A stretch of 64,000 nt of DNA from Streptomyces sp. B21-083 (GCF_036898825.1 NZ_JARUND010000002.1:4278001-4342000), one strand, 5' to 3'. Shown: positions 52,043-61,206, counted from the stretch's first letter. Made by a program: numbers and translations. Notes: generated by a model from the sequence alone, not told the origin.

Positions 52043-52510
52043 ATGAAGCTGATCAGCAACCGCAATCGCAACCGCGGCCGTCGCACCACGACCGCGGCCC
52101 TGGCTCTCCTGACGGTGACCGCCCTCGGGACGGCCGGAGCCACAGCGTCCGACGCCGCCACCAAGGCCGCCGCACCGCAGACGAAGCAGATCGCCTCGTC
52201 CGTCCTCGGGAGCGACTACAAGATCACGCTGACCGCGCTGCGGTCGCCGGAGGACCAGTACGCGGCCTCCGTGCGGCTGCAGGTCTACACGCAGACCGGC
52301 GGCGCCTGGAAGGAGTCCGACCGGGTCACGGTGGGCGACGTCGACGGGTGGTTCTGGTTCCCGCTCACGGGCAAGGGTGCCGTCTGCGAGTTCTCGACGG
52401 CGAGCACAGAGCCCGCGCCGCTCGCCGTGAGTTTGCTGGTCACGCCGTCCATCGGCTGCTCCGAGGCGACGCACTACGTGGTGAAGCAGGGCAGGGTTTT
52501 CGCCGGCTGA
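52043..52510 (+). CDS. Small secreted protein
   Basis: A 155-residue exported protein: basic N-terminus, signal helix (TTAALALLTVTALGTAGATASDA), then one beta-sandwich domain (YKITLTALRSPEDQYAASVRLQVYT...GDVDGWFWFPLTG...SLLVTPSIGCSEATHYVV) with two Cys likely bridged. ATG at 52043 has GGGGGAA upstream. No anchor is seen, so it is probably released. The next gene is convergent and a terminator separates them. Family not recognised. Confidence 0.65.
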   Translation: MKLISNRNRNRGRRTTTAALALLTVTALGTAGATASDAATKAAAPQTKQIASSVLGSDYKITLTALRSPEDQYAASVRLQVYTQTGGAWKESDRVTVGDVDGWFWFPLTGKGAVCEFSTASTEPAPLAVSLLVTPSIGCSEATHYVVKQGRVFAG

Positions 52511-52536
52511 CCCGCAGAACAACCTGACAGCACGAA

Positions 52537-52562
52537 GGCCGCCCGGAAGAATCCGGGCGGCC
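52537..52562. terminator. Bidirectional terminator
   Basis: GGCCGCCCGG-AAGAAT-CCGGGCGGCC, a perfect 10-base stem between the secreted protein and the convergent DUF805 gene. Confidence 0.85.
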
Positions 52563-52607
52563 GAAGCGTGGGGCATGGGGACGGGGACGATGCCCTCGGT
52601 GCGAACG

Positions 52608-52964
52608 TCAGGCGTGCGCGGGGGCGTACTTCGGGTTGTGGCCGTACTTGTTCTCGCTCTGGTCGCCGTCGAGGCAGTAGAAGACGAACAGCGTGATCCC
52701 GCCGACGAGCGGGACGAGCCCGAAGAGGATCCACCAGCCCGAGCGGCCCGTGTCGTGCAGTCGACGAACGGTGACACCCAGGGTGGGCAGCAGGACCGCC
52801 GCGTAGAAGATGAACCCGATCCACACCGCGTTGACGGCGTAGCCGATGCCGAGCAGCAGGAGGTAAGAGATCGCCACGAACAGCATGTACATCCAGTATT
52901 CCTTGCGGCGCGCACGCCCGCTGAAGACCGCGTACTTCTTGAGTACGTCAAGGAAATAGTTCAT
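52608..52964 (-). CDS. DUF805 membrane protein
   Basis: A 118-residue protein of the DUF805 family: MNYFLDVLKKYAVFSGRARRKEYWMYMLFVAI opening, four membrane helices and the VTVRRLHDTGRSGWWILFGLVPLVGGITLFVFYCLDG signature, with a short charged tail. The family is widespread and of unknown function; several members are small envelope proteins. ATG at 52964. Confidence 0.9.
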   Translation of the reverse strand: MNYFLDVLKKYAVFSGRARRKEYWMYMLFVAISYLLLLGIGYAVNAVWIGFIFYAAVLLPTLGVTVRRLHDTGRSGWWILFGLVPLVGGITLFVFYCLDGDQSENKYGHNPKYAPAHA

Positions 52965-53325
52965 GGGATCCCCCAGGGAACGATGTGGGCCTTACCGAGC
53001 GGATCAGGCCAGGGGGAGAAGTTACGGAAACTGGCGGGAACTCGTCAATAGGGTTTGACGTTGCAGGTCAGGGGCATCAATCTGCCCAGTACACGGGATA
53101 TTGGACGTCCCCGGGGCATCGATTTCAGGACAGATCCACACAAGATCATCGAGAACCGCGCCCCGGACACCGGGAGTTCACGGCGCCGAGCCGATCCGGC
53201 CGCCCAACCATGTCCGTTTCATTGCCAGTTCTACGCCAGTCCGACGCAAGTTCGAGGCCGCACCGACACCGGACCGATCTCGAACCGTTGCCCTCTCTCC
53301 CTCCCCCACCCGGCTCCCGGGCCTG
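52965..53325. other. Intergenic region before the DUF4253 gene
   Basis: No gene is seen. The segment is less GC-rich than its surroundings and holds the upstream region of both divergent genes. Short frames in it lack ribosome sites and domains. Confidence 0.4.
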
Positions 53326-53348
53326 TTGTCAGTGGCAGGCCCTAAGGT
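53326..53348 (+). promoter_or_regulatory. PafBC/RecA-NDp-type DNA-damage promoter of the DUF4253 gene
   Basis: TTGTCAGTG-N8-TAAGGT. The -10 stands 7 bases before the ATG at 53356, so the transcript should be leaderless. It matches the actinobacterial LexA-independent damage promoter consensus. Confidence 0.7.
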
Positions 53349-53355
53349 CACCGGC

Positions 53356-54192
53356 ATGGCGACACTTCCCAACCCGCTGCCCCACCTCGCGACCGACCCG
53401 ACCGGCAGCGCGCTCGGCCTCGCGCTCCCCGCCGGGAGGCTGATCGACGCGACGGACGACGGCGCGTGGCACGAGCCGCTCCTCTGGCACGCCGACGCGC
53501 CCTCCGCCCCCGGCGACTGGACCGCGCACCACGACGCGTCCCGCCCCGCCGGGCTCGTCCCGGTGGTCATAGAGGTGGGCGACGGCCAAGGCGGGCCGGA
53601 GAACTGGGAGTTGATGCCCGCCGACACCTCGTACCCCGGGGACCACGACGCCGAAGAGGTCCTCGCCGGGTTCTGGGAGGAGTACGCGGCCCAGGACGAA
53701 GCCTGGCCAGGCCTGGCGCCCGCCCCCGTCGACACGGGCGCCACCCCCGCCTCCACCTCTGCCTCGACCCCTGCCGCCAAGCAGGCCGCCGCGGACGCAC
53801 TGGCCGCCCAACTGGCCGACTCGCTCCTCGCCCCCGGCTCCACCCTCAAGGAACCCCGCCTCGCCCTCGTCCCCGCCCGCCGCTCCGCCGACATCCCGGC
53901 CGCCATCGGCTGGTCGGGCTCCGCGAACTACGAGAGCGACACCGCCCGCCTCTGCGCGGTGCTCCGCTCCTGGGAGGACCGCTTCGGCATACGGGTCCTG
54001 GCGCTCACCTTCAACCAGCTGGTGCTGTCCGTGGCCGCCCCGCCGACCACCCTCGCCGAGGCCGAGGCGACAGCCGCCGAGCACTTCGCGTTCTGCCCGG
54101 ACAACATCACGCAGGGAACCCACACCACCCTGCGCGCATACGCCGAACACGAACTGCTGGCCAAGCAGACCTGGTCCTTCTGGTGGGACTGA
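53356..54192 (+). CDS. DUF4253 protein, predicted leaderless and damage-inducible
   Basis: A 278-residue protein with the DUF4253 core in its second half (RLALVPARRSADIPAAIGWSGSANYESDTARLCAVLRSWEDRFGIRVLALTFNQLVLSVAAPPTTLAEAEATAAEHFAFCPDNI). The N-terminal half includes a WEEYAAQDEAWPG segment and an Ala/Thr/Ser linker. DUF4253 genes are scattered in bacteria without an assigned function. The promoter match suggests induction by DNA damage through PafBC rather than LexA. It is convergent with the aminotransferase gene. Confidence 0.82.
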   Translation: MATLPNPLPHLATDPTGSALGLALPAGRLIDATDDGAWHEPLLWHADAPSAPGDWTAHHDASRPAGLVPVVIEVGDGQGGPENWELMPADTSYPGDHDAEEVLAGFWEEYAAQDEAWPGLAPAPVDTGATPASTSASTPAAKQAAADALAAQLADSLLAPGSTLKEPRLALVPARRSADIPAAIGWSGSANYESDTARLCAVLRSWEDRFGIRVLALTFNQLVLSVAAPPTTLAEAEATAAEHFAFCPDNITQGTHTTLRAYAEHELLAKQTWSFWWD

Positions 54193-54233
54193 CCACCCGC
54201 CGGCGAGGCTGACCCACCTGCCGGTGAGCCCGA

Positions 54234-55475
54234 CTACCTGAGTCCCGCCCCCAACCGCCGCAGCCCCTCCCCGATCTCGTCCGGAGTCTGGGTGACGAAG
54301 CACAGCCGCATCGTCGCCCGCTCGGCCCTCCCCACCTCGCCCGCGTAGAAGGACGCCCCCGGAACATAGGCGACCCCACGCTCCACCACCCCCCGAAGCA
54401 GGGCGGTGGTGTCGTACGACTCCGGAAGCCGGGCCCAGAGGAACATGCCGCCCTCCGGACGGGTCCAGGTCGAGCCCTCCGGGAGCGCGTCCCCGATGCC
54501 GTCCAGCATGGCGTCGCGACGCTCCCCGTAGACGCGCGCCACGCGCCGCACATGGGCGTCGAGATCACGGTCGGCCAGATAGCGGGCGGCGGCAAGCTGG
54601 TTGACGGTGGGAGTGTGCAGGTCGGCGGCCTGCTTGGCGACGGTGCACGCGCGCAGCAGCTCCGCCGGCGCCCGCAGCCAGCCCAACCGCAGCCCCGGCG
54701 CCATGACCTTGGAGAAGGAGCCGAGCAGGACCGTACGATCCTCCGCGCCCGGGAAGGAGGCGATCCACGGCACGCGCTCACCCTCGAAGCGCAGCTCGCC
54801 GTACGGATCGTCCTCCACGATCCACAGCCCGAGCCGCGCGGCGACCTCCGCCACGGCGGCCCGGCGTTCGCCCGGCATGGTCTGCCCGGTCGGGTTACGG
54901 AAGGTGGGCACGGTGTAGAGCAGCTTGGGCCGATGCCGTACGACCAGCTCCTCCAGCGCGTCCGGAGCGATCCCGTCCTCGTCCCCGGGTACGGCGACCA
55001 CGCGCGCGCCGGCCAGCCCGAACACCTGAAGTGCCGCGAGATAGCAGGGCGTTTCGACGAGGACGACGTCCCCGGGGTCGATCAGCGCGGTGGCGAGCAG
55101 CGACAGCGCCTGCTGGGAGCCGGTGGTGACGAGGAGGTCGTCGGCGTCGGTGGGCAGGCCGCGCCCGGTGTGCCGTAGGGCGAGCGCCTCGCGCAGAGCG
55201 GGCTCGCCCTCGGTGGTGGCGTACTGCAGGGCCCGCGCGGGCGTGTCCGCGAACACGTCCCGGAACGCGGCGGCCACGCCCTCCGCGTCGAACAGCTCGG
55301 GCGCGGGCAGCCCGCCCGCGAAGTTGATCACGTCGGGCCGCGCGATGACGGCCAGGATGTCCCGTACGGCCGACCCTCCGACCGCCCGTGCCCGCGCGGC
55401 GAGCGCGGGCACGGAAGCAGAGGCAGAAGCAGAAGCGGGAGGAGAGGCAGAGGCGGCTGTCACTGAGGCGGTCAT
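54234..55475 (-). CDS. PLP-dependent class I/II aminotransferase
   Basis: A 413-residue fold-type I aminotransferase, close to the enzymatic domain of MocR proteins and 2-aminoadipate-type transaminases but without a DNA-binding domain. Seen are NFAGGLPAPELFD, QYATTEGEPALREAL, TTGSQQALSLLATALIDPGD, YTVPTFRNPTGQTM, the DDPYGELRFEG Asp that holds the PLP pyridine, and the Schiff-base Lys in LLGSFSKVMAPGLRLGW. Substrate not resolvable. The first 25 residues are an Ala/Ser-rich leader. Confidence 0.88.
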   Translation of the reverse strand: MTASVTAASASPPASASASASVPALAARARAVGGSAVRDILAVIARPDVINFAGGLPAPELFDAEGVAAAFRDVFADTPARALQYATTEGEPALREALALRHTGRGLPTDADDLLVTTGSQQALSLLATALIDPGDVVLVETPCYLAALQVFGLAGARVVAVPGDEDGIAPDALEELVVRHRPKLLYTVPTFRNPTGQTMPGERRAAVAEVAARLGLWIVEDDPYGELRFEGERVPWIASFPGAEDRTVLLGSFSKVMAPGLRLGWLRAPAELLRACTVAKQAADLHTPTVNQLAAARYLADRDLDAHVRRVARVYGERRDAMLDGIGDALPEGSTWTRPEGGMFLWARLPESYDTTALLRGVVERGVAYVPGASFYAGEVGRAERATMRLCFVTQTPDEIGEGLRRLGAGLR

Positions 55476-55588
55476 GCACGGCTCCTACAGGCGGACGGAC
55501 GGCAGACGGGACACGTCTCCTGCCCACACCCTAGGGAAACGGGTGCTGCCTACAACCGCTTTTCACGATCCGGACACCGCCGCCGGCT

Positions 55589-56491
55589 TCAGGCCTTGCG
55601 GCCGCTCGCCCCGTACACGTTGATGTCCGCGTCCGTGACGTCGTTGATGTCGCGGTAGCGGACCTTCTCGATGTCGTCGAGCGAATCGAGATACGAGGCC
55701 TCGACCTGCTCCGGGAGCGGGGCACCGCCGTCGGGACGCCAGTGGTGGGCGGGCACGACGCCCGGCTCGTCGAGGGTGAGCCCGTTCTCCTCGAAGAAGC
55801 GTGCCACCTCGGCCCGGGAGCGGAGCACGAAGGTGAACCCGCGCTCGGTGTACGTCCGTTGGACCGCCCGGATGTTCTCGGGGTTCAGATCCTCGGTGAG
55901 GTGACTGAGGACGAGCCGGCTGCCGGACGGCAGCGCGTCGACCAGCTCGCGCACGATGTCGTACGCCTCCGGCTCCGCGACGAAGTGCAGGACCGCCGCG
56001 AGGACGAGCGCGATCGGCCGGTCGAAGTCGAGGGTCTTGCGGGCGTGGTCGAGGATCTGGGCCGGGTCGGCCAGGTCTGCGTCGACGTAGTCGGTACGGC
56101 CCTCGGGCCCGCTGGTGAGCAGGGCGCGCGCATGGGCGAGAACGATCGGGTCGTTGTCGACGTACACGACCCGCGTGTCCGGGGCGATGCGCTGGGCGAT
56201 CTGGTGGACGTTGTCCTGCGTGGGCAGTCCGGTGCCGATGTCCAGGAACTGCCGGATGCCCTCCTCCCCCGCCATCTCCGTGACCGCACGGCGCATGAAG
56301 TCCCGGTTGTGCCGGACGTCCAGATATCCGCGGGGATTGGCGGCGAGCGCCGCGGCCGCCGCGTTGCGGTCGGCCGGGTAGTTGTCCTTGCCGCCGAGGA
56401 AGACGTCGTAGACCCGGGCCGGGTGTGCCTTGGTGGTGTCGATCCTCCTTCTCAGCTCGGCGGGGTCCTGACTGAGAGCATCGCCGCTCAT
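55589..56491 (-). CDS. SAM-dependent methyltransferase (DUF574 type)
   Basis: A 300-residue methyltransferase of the streptomycete DUF574 family. RIDTTKAHPARVYDVFLGGKDNYPADR is the family hallmark, and FLDIGTGLPTQDNVHQIAQ and VVYVDNDPIVLAHARALL form the SAM site. It lacks other domains. Members are numerous in streptomycetes and often sit beside regulators, including conservon-type genes, with unknown substrate. ATG at 56491 has GGGAGAGG upstream. Confidence 0.88.
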   Translation of the reverse strand: MSGDALSQDPAELRRRIDTTKAHPARVYDVFLGGKDNYPADRNAAAAALAANPRGYLDVRHNRDFMRRAVTEMAGEEGIRQFLDIGTGLPTQDNVHQIAQRIAPDTRVVYVDNDPIVLAHARALLTSGPEGRTDYVDADLADPAQILDHARKTLDFDRPIALVLAAVLHFVAEPEAYDIVRELVDALPSGSRLVLSHLTEDLNPENIRAVQRTYTERGFTFVLRSRAEVARFFEENGLTLDEPGVVPAHHWRPDGGAPLPEQVEASYLDSLDDIEKVRYRDINDVTDADINVYGASGRKA

Positions 56492-56540
56492 GTGGCCTCT
56501 CCCTGGGGAGCCTGGGTTCCAAACCTCTTCAACGGACAAC

Positions 56541-56579
56541 AACCTAGCGGCCGACCGCAGTTGACGTTCGAAAATCGAA
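56541..56579 (-). promoter_or_regulatory. Candidate promoter of the methyltransferase gene
   Basis: TAGGTT (56546-56541, minus strand) is a good -10 element. A TTCGA-AAA-TCGAA inverted repeat (56567-56579) covers the position expected for the -35 and may be an operator. Confidence 0.4.
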
Positions 56580-56813
56580 AATAGACCGCCGGGCCGTCCC
56601 CGAATCCCGCTCCCGCCATCCCGGGAGGGGCTCCCTCCGTCCCGGACCATCCCCGAACCGGACAACATCCCAGCAGGTCAGAGCGCCGACGGACCGACCG
56701 GCGTCCCGGATTCGTCGCGAAGCATGGCGTTGGGACGGATCACGGCACAAGCTGTAGCCGGTCGAACGGCACCGCCTCCCGTTCCCTCCCCTCGCACCGG
56801 AAAGGGCACACCC

Positions 56814-57035
56814 ATGTCCGTACGCAGGTCCCGTCCGCGTCTGTTCGCCGCCACGGCGGTCGCGCTCGTCGCCCTCACCACCCTCACAGCGTGCGAAGAC
56901 GGAGAGGGCGTACGCGACGAGGGCCCGTCATCGACGGCCGCACGATCGGCGCGTGAACCCGGACCCGCGCTGCCTGGGCCCGGACCCGCGCTCGGGCGGG
57001 CTCACAGCATGCGGGCGGCCTCGGTGGCCCAGTAG
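56814..57035 (+). CDS. Small lipoprotein overlapping the 3' end of hemB
   Basis: A 73-residue protein with a lipoprotein signal ([18 protein letters not shown]) and a short Gly/Pro/Ala tail. Its last 34 bases overlap the 3' end of the convergent hemB gene, which constrains both ends. ATG at 56814. The mature part has fewer than 50 residues and no domain; it may be a truncated remnant of a larger lipoprotein. Confidence 0.45.
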   Translation: MSVRRSRPRLFAATAVALVALTTLTACEDGEGVRDEGPSSTAARSAREPGPALPGPGPALGRAHSMRAASVAQ

Positions 57036-57991
57036 GTGAGGATGTTCTGCGCGCCGGCGCGCTTGATCCCGGTCAGGGTCTCCAGGATGGCCCGCTCCCG
57101 GTCGACCCAGCCCTTCTCCGCCGCGGCCTCGACCATCGAGTACTCGCCGGAGATCTGATAGGCGGCGACGGGCACGTCCACGGCGTCGGCGACCCGGGCG
57201 AGGATGTCGAGGTAGGGCCCGGCCGGCTTCACCATCACGATGTCGGCGCCCTCCTCCAGGTCGAGCGCCAGCTCCCGCAGCGACTCCCTGACATTGGCGG
57301 GGTCCTGCTGATACGTCTTGCGGTCCCCCTTCAGCGAGGAACCGACGGCTTCCCGGAAGGGCCCGTAGAAGGCCGACGAGTACTTGGCGGTGTAGGCGAG
57401 GATGGCGACGTCCTCGCGCCCGATCTGGTCAAGGGCATCCCGTACGACCCCGATCTGCCCGTCCATCATCCCGCTGGGCCCCACCACATGGGCCCCCGCG
57501 TCGGCCTGCACCTGGGCCATCTCGGCGTACCGCTCCAGGGTGGCGTCGTTGTCGACGCGCCCCTCCGCGTCCAGTACCCCGCAGTGCCCGTGGTCGGTGG
57601 TCTCGTCGAGGCAGAGATCGGACATGACGAGCAGGTCGTCCCCCACCTCGGCCCGCACATCACGGATGGCGACCTGGAGAATCCCGTCCGGGTCGGTACC
57701 AGGAGTCCCGAGGGCGTCCTTCTTGCCCTCCTCCGGCACCCCGAACAGCATGATCCCGGAGACCCCGGCGGCGACGGCGTCCACGGCGGCCTTCTTCAGA
57801 CTGTCCCGCGTGTGCTGGACGACCCCGGGCATGGAGGCGATCGGAACGGGCTCACTCACCCCTTCCCGCACGAAGGCGGGCAGGATGAAGTCGGCCGGGT
57901 GCAGTCGGGTCTCGGCGACCATGCGCCGCATGACGGGCGAGGTACGCAGCCGCCGAGGACGCGTACCGGGAAAGGATCCGTACTTCGACAT
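57002..57991 (-). CDS. hemB: Porphobilinogen synthase (delta-aminolevulinic acid dehydratase)
   Basis: A 329-residue enzyme that condenses two 5-aminolevulinate molecules to porphobilinogen in haem and corrin synthesis. Diagnostic features are [31 protein letters not shown], the two active-site lysines in [17 protein letters not shown] and [12 protein letters not shown], and [12 protein letters not shown]. Metal-type residues follow the magnesium-dependent actinobacterial form (Asp-rich rather than three-Cys zinc site). ATG at 57991 is preferred over GTG at 57997. In streptomycetes hemB normally follows hemD directly; here an inserted element separates them. Confidence 0.95.
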   Translation of the reverse strand: MSKYGSFPGTRPRRLRTSPVMRRMVAETRLHPADFILPAFVREGVSEPVPIASMPGVVQHTRDSLKKAAVDAVAAGVSGIMLFGVPEEGKKDALGTPGTDPDGILQVAIRDVRAEVGDDLLVMSDLCLDETTDHGHCGVLDAEGRVDNDATLERYAEMAQVQADAGAHVVGPSGMMDGQIGVVRDALDQIGREDVAILAYTAKYSSAFYGPFREAVGSSLKGDRKTYQQDPANVRESLRELALDLEEGADIVMVKPAGPYLDILARVADAVDVPVAAYQISGEYSMVEAAAEKGWVDRERAILETLTGIKRAGAQNILTYWATEAARML

Positions 57992-58047
57992 ACCCACACG
58001 CTACGCCCGCCCCACACCCCCCTTTACCGACGCGACGTCGGGCCACC

Positions 58048-58078
58048 TTCAGCGCAGGCCCGCACCTCCAGCCCGTCC
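58048..58078. repeat. Left half of an interrupted dispersed repeat
   Basis: TTCAGCGCAGGCCCGCACC-TCCAGCCCGTCC corresponds to the start of the complete copy at 49885-50013. The sequence then breaks off and resumes at 61236. Confidence 0.75.
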
Positions 58079-58089
58079 ACCGGATACTC

Positions 58090-58539
58090 GTAACTGGTTA
58101 GTTCTGTGAAAGGGCTGAAAGTGCCCCGCCCGGCACATGGCCGACCGGGCTCTTCGCGTCTGTCAGTAACGGCAGACGGCAATCGGGACGGGCGGGACTT
58201 CCGGGAACAGTTCCTCGGGATTCATGCCGTTGCCCCCAGTTCCGTGAAGTGGTCACGGGGCGAGGGACGTAGGTACGGGACCGCAGCAGCGAAGCTGACA
58301 CCAGGACGGGCGGGAGCCCCGCCCATGCGCCCCGGGGACGTACGCACAGACGGGGCAGTCCGACGAGCGGAGCCGTGATTCTCGCCGTCGCTCAGCGGAT
58401 CTGGTCACTCTTCCCGGGTCACGCGCATCACCCTGCTCCACGAAGGTGCCTTCTGAAGCGGCAGATCTTGCGGAACCGGGGTTGCACTCACAATGCCGTG
58501 CGACGCGAGATGGCCAGCCCTGCTTTCCTGGGCCGGCGC
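58090..58539. other. Left arm of the inserted element, no intact gene
   Basis: Nothing recognisable on either strand. Short frames here have neither ribosome sites nor domains. It is probably decayed element DNA. Confidence 0.35.
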
Positions 58540-58657
58540 CGCCCTGAGTTGCGGTGCTCCTGTGGATGCCGAAGAGGTCGCCGACGAGGAGCGGTGGTAG
58601 CGCCCCGTCCATGCCGAACAAGGCCGTATTGCGGGCGGCGACCGGTTCATGGAGCAC
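58540..58657 (-). pseudogene. Fragment resembling a tyrosine recombinase C-terminus
   Basis: The minus-strand reading ARNTALFGMDGALPPLLVGDLFGIHRSTATQ follows the pattern of the C-terminal helix found in streptomycete XerC-like/transposase-associated proteins (ARNTALLALAA.LPA.VLA.LLGIH...A). It is only about 35 codons long, so the gene is a remnant. Confidence 0.4.
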
Positions 58658-58663
58658 CGGACC

Positions 58664-60193
58664 TCATGCTGGCTGCGTGTCCTCCTGAAGACGAGGGAAA
58701 AGCGGCTCTGCTGTGGGCAGACGCCCCTCGACCGGTGTTAGCCGTTCGGTAATCCGCGTCGCGGCATCTGGAATGAAAGGGCGTAGTTCATCGGCCAGCG
58801 CACGACATGCGGCGATCAGTGTGACGAGGACGGTGTCGAGCCGCTTCTCTGCTTCACCGTCGCCCTTTCGCTCTTCCCGAGCCAGTTCCCAGGGCCTCGT
58901 GGCGTCAATGCATCGGTTGGCTTCCTCCACGATGTCCCAGACAGCGCGGGCGGCACGCCGGAAGTCGAAGTTGGCCAAGGCGGCATCGACGCGGCCAGGC
59001 GCCTTCCGGTAAACGTCCACCAGCGCCAGCCCACTGGAATGCTCAGGCGCCGAGGCGGGGACGATTCCGCCGCGAAAGCGGTGAGCCATGGTCACGACTC
59101 GGTGGACGAGGTTGCCCAGTCCTCCGGCGAAATCCGCATCTGCGCGGGCGGTCAGGCGATCGGGAGTGAAGTCGGCGTCCCCGACCCGGGGTACATCGCG
59201 TAGGAGCCACCAGCGCACCGCGTCTGTGCCATAGGTCGCGGCCAGCGCAGCCGGGTCGACAGTGGTTCCGGCCGACTTGCTGATCTTGCGGCCGTCGACG
59301 GTGAGGTAGTCGTGCACCAGGATGTCGGTGGGCAGCGGGAGCCCGGCCGACAGCAGCATGGCCGGCCAGTACACGGCGTGGAAGCGCACCACTCCCTTGC
59401 CGACCAGGTGGACGCGGCGCTCGCTGGTGGCCCACCACTGGTCGTAGGCGGTGTTATCGGTGCCGTATCCGAGGCTGGTGACGTAGTTGCCGAGTGCGTC
59501 CCACCACACGTAGACGACCTGGCTCGGGTCGCCGGGCACGGGGATGCCCCAGCCGCGGGCGCGACTGTGGGAGCGGGAGACAGAGAAGTCGTGCAGGCCG
59601 CCTTCGATGAGGGCCAGGACCTCATTGCGGCGAGCGGTGGGCTCGATGCGCAGTTCGCCTCTCGAGATCAGCTGATGGAGGCGGTCTGCGTAACGGGACA
59701 GCCGGAAGAACCAGTTCTCTTCCGCGACCAGCTGAGGTTCGGTGCCGTGCTCGCCACACCGTCCATCGACTAGTTCGTCAGGGGTGTAGAACTGTTCGCA
59801 GCCAACGCAGTACAGGCCCTCATACTCTTTGCGATACAGGTCGCCTGACGCGACGCACTGGCGCCACAGTCGTTCGACTCCGACGCGGTGACGCGGGTCG
59901 CTGCTGGTGCGGATGAAGTCGTCGAATGAGAGCGACAGAGGACCACGCAATGCGGCGAACGCGTCGGCGTTGCGGTCGACGAACGACTGCACGTCGACAC
60001 CAGCCGCTTCGGCGGCCAGGACGTTCTTCAGAGAGTTGTCGTCGGTTCCGCTGAGCAGCCGGACCTGCTCGCCCCGTAGGCGGTGGTGACGGGCCAACGT
60101 GTCCGCTTGGACGAGCTCCAGGGCGAAGCCCAGGTGTGGCCGAGCGTTGACGTACGGAATAGTCGTGGTGATGTAGCGGCGTCGTGCGGTCAT
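58664..60193 (-). CDS. metG: Second, mobile methionyl-tRNA synthetase
   Basis: A 509-residue MetRS without the C-terminal tRNA-binding (EMAPII-like) extension. The catalytic signatures are complete: the HIGH-type motif (YVNARPHLGFALELVQADT, with Phe in the last position), the zinc-knuckle region (LYCVGCEQFYTPDELVDGRCGEHG), WWDALGNYVTSLGYG, FHAVYWPAMLLSAGL and KISKSAG (KMSKS type), followed by the anticodon-binding helical domain. It is flanked by recombinase remnants and sits in a repeat, so it is an acquired copy. The organism should have its own MetRS elsewhere. Mobile MetRS genes can confer resistance to MetRS inhibitors, a possible benefit here; not shown. GGTAGGAGG precedes the ATG at 60193. 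Confidence 0.92.
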   Translation of the reverse strand: MTARRRYITTTIPYVNARPHLGFALELVQADTLARHHRLRGEQVRLLSGTDDNSLKNVLAAEAAGVDVQSFVDRNADAFAALRGPLSLSFDDFIRTSSDPRHRVGVERLWRQCVASGDLYRKEYEGLYCVGCEQFYTPDELVDGRCGEHGTEPQLVAEENWFFRLSRYADRLHQLISRGELRIEPTARRNEVLALIEGGLHDFSVSRSHSRARGWGIPVPGDPSQVVYVWWDALGNYVTSLGYGTDNTAYDQWWATSERRVHLVGKGVVRFHAVYWPAMLLSAGLPLPTDILVHDYLTVDGRKISKSAGTTVDPAALAATYGTDAVRWWLLRDVPRVGDADFTPDRLTARADADFAGGLGNLVHRVVTMAHRFRGGIVPASAPEHSSGLALVDVYRKAPGRVDAALANFDFRRAARAVWDIVEEANRCIDATRPWELAREERKGDGEAEKRLDTVLVTLIAACRALADELRPFIPDAATRITERLTPVEGRLPTAEPLFPRLQEDTQPA

Positions 60194-60197
60194 CGGT

Positions 60198-60315
60198 CCT
60201 CCTACCGGGTAGCGAGGCCTGGTCGCACAACAATCGAGGCCCCGTCCCGGGGCCTCGGATTCGGTACGCGTCCGTTCTCAGCAGCCCCGTTGACGGGGCA
60301 TCATCCGATGCTGAG
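60198..60315 (-). ncRNA. Structured leader of the mobile metG gene (putative cis-regulatory RNA)
   Basis: Read on the minus strand, three elements follow each other. First is a nested stem: outer CTCAGCA/TGCTGAG (60315-60309 with 60283-60277) and inner GCCCCGT/ACGGGGC. Second is a terminator-like hairpin of 10 base pairs with CGAGGCCCCG arms (60257-60235), followed by ATTGTTGTG. Third is a hairpin that pairs the ribosome site GGTAGGAGG with CCTC-G-CTACC (60217-60198). This arrangement could couple attenuation and translation. It does not fit the T-box signature. Confidence 0.5.
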
Positions 60316-60429
60316 GCGAAGGCGCGATCATGCGTCCGAGCGTAGCAACAGAGCGACGTCGCAGCCCACTGTTTTCACCCCTTCTCGGCAGCCACTGCGC
60401 AGTGGCACCCGGGGCAGTACCGGGCGCGA

Positions 60430-61206
60430 GGCAGGTGTCACCCGGTGCCCCACGCACGCCGCATTGCGCAGGATGAGAACCGCCTCTTCACCAGTAAGAA
60501 TGCGTTTGATGTGGGTTGCCTGCCACCGGTGACGTTCGTGCCGGTCCCGGGCGTCCCTTGACTCCGCTTCCGGTCATGCCGCCAGTCGGCCTGTCCTTGC
60601 GCAGGGCTTGGTGGTCGCGCAAGGACAGCACGCTGTCTTCGTTGAGCCCGATGGCAATCTGCGTGACGGCATGGACATGTAGCCGTACGGGATGGCATCC
60701 CCGGCCCACCGCAGTTGCATGGTGCGCATGGCTGTCGGTGCACCGCTCACCTGATCCCGGGTGCTCTGCGACTCGACCTGTGCCGCGAAAGCGAGCATGA
60801 GCATCATGAGTTCGCTCATGGGGTCCATCGGGTTGCGGAAGTCGAACACCAGCCGACCCCCGCCGATGCCCTCGGCAAAGACGAGCATCTTGCGGTGTCC
60901 GCGAGCCCAAGCGGCAAGCTCGTGCATGTGCACCATAGACCGGGGGGCACGGTCGAAGCACCACCACACCAGCGCGTCGTACTCGTCGGGACGGGCGAGC
61001 CACTCGCCGAACTGCGGGCGGTCGAAGGGACCGAACGCGGACGCGCTCACGTCCAGGTCGACGGCTTCGCGCAGTGCGTCACCCTCGCCGAAGCCGATTC
61101 CGAGTGCTGCCGCTGCGATGTCGTCGGCTTCGCGCTACCGCTCGGGACTGGTGGTCTCGTCCGTCATCACGGACAGCCGGACACACCGCAGGGAACCTGT
61201 GATCAC
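60430..61206 (-). pseudogene. Serine integrase/recombinase pseudogene
   Basis: From GTG 61206 the frame reads ...RLSVMTDETTSPER, then TAG (61137-61135) where the family has CAG. It continues READDIAAAALGI...DLDVSASAFGPFDRPQFGEWLARPDEYDALVWW and on to GDAIPYGYM. After that it is broken: LNEDSVLSLRDHQALRKDRPTGG and WQATHIKRILTGEE, typical recombinase-zinc-beta-ribbon lead-in, appear in two other frames down to about 60430. At least one nonsense and two frame-changing lesions make it inactive. It probably integrated the element. Confidence 0.75.

Noticed and set aside
60198..60315. T-box riboswitch upstream of metG
   Set aside because: No AGGGUGGNACCGCG-like T-box sequence and no UGGU opposite the tRNA end were found, so only a generic structured leader is claimed.
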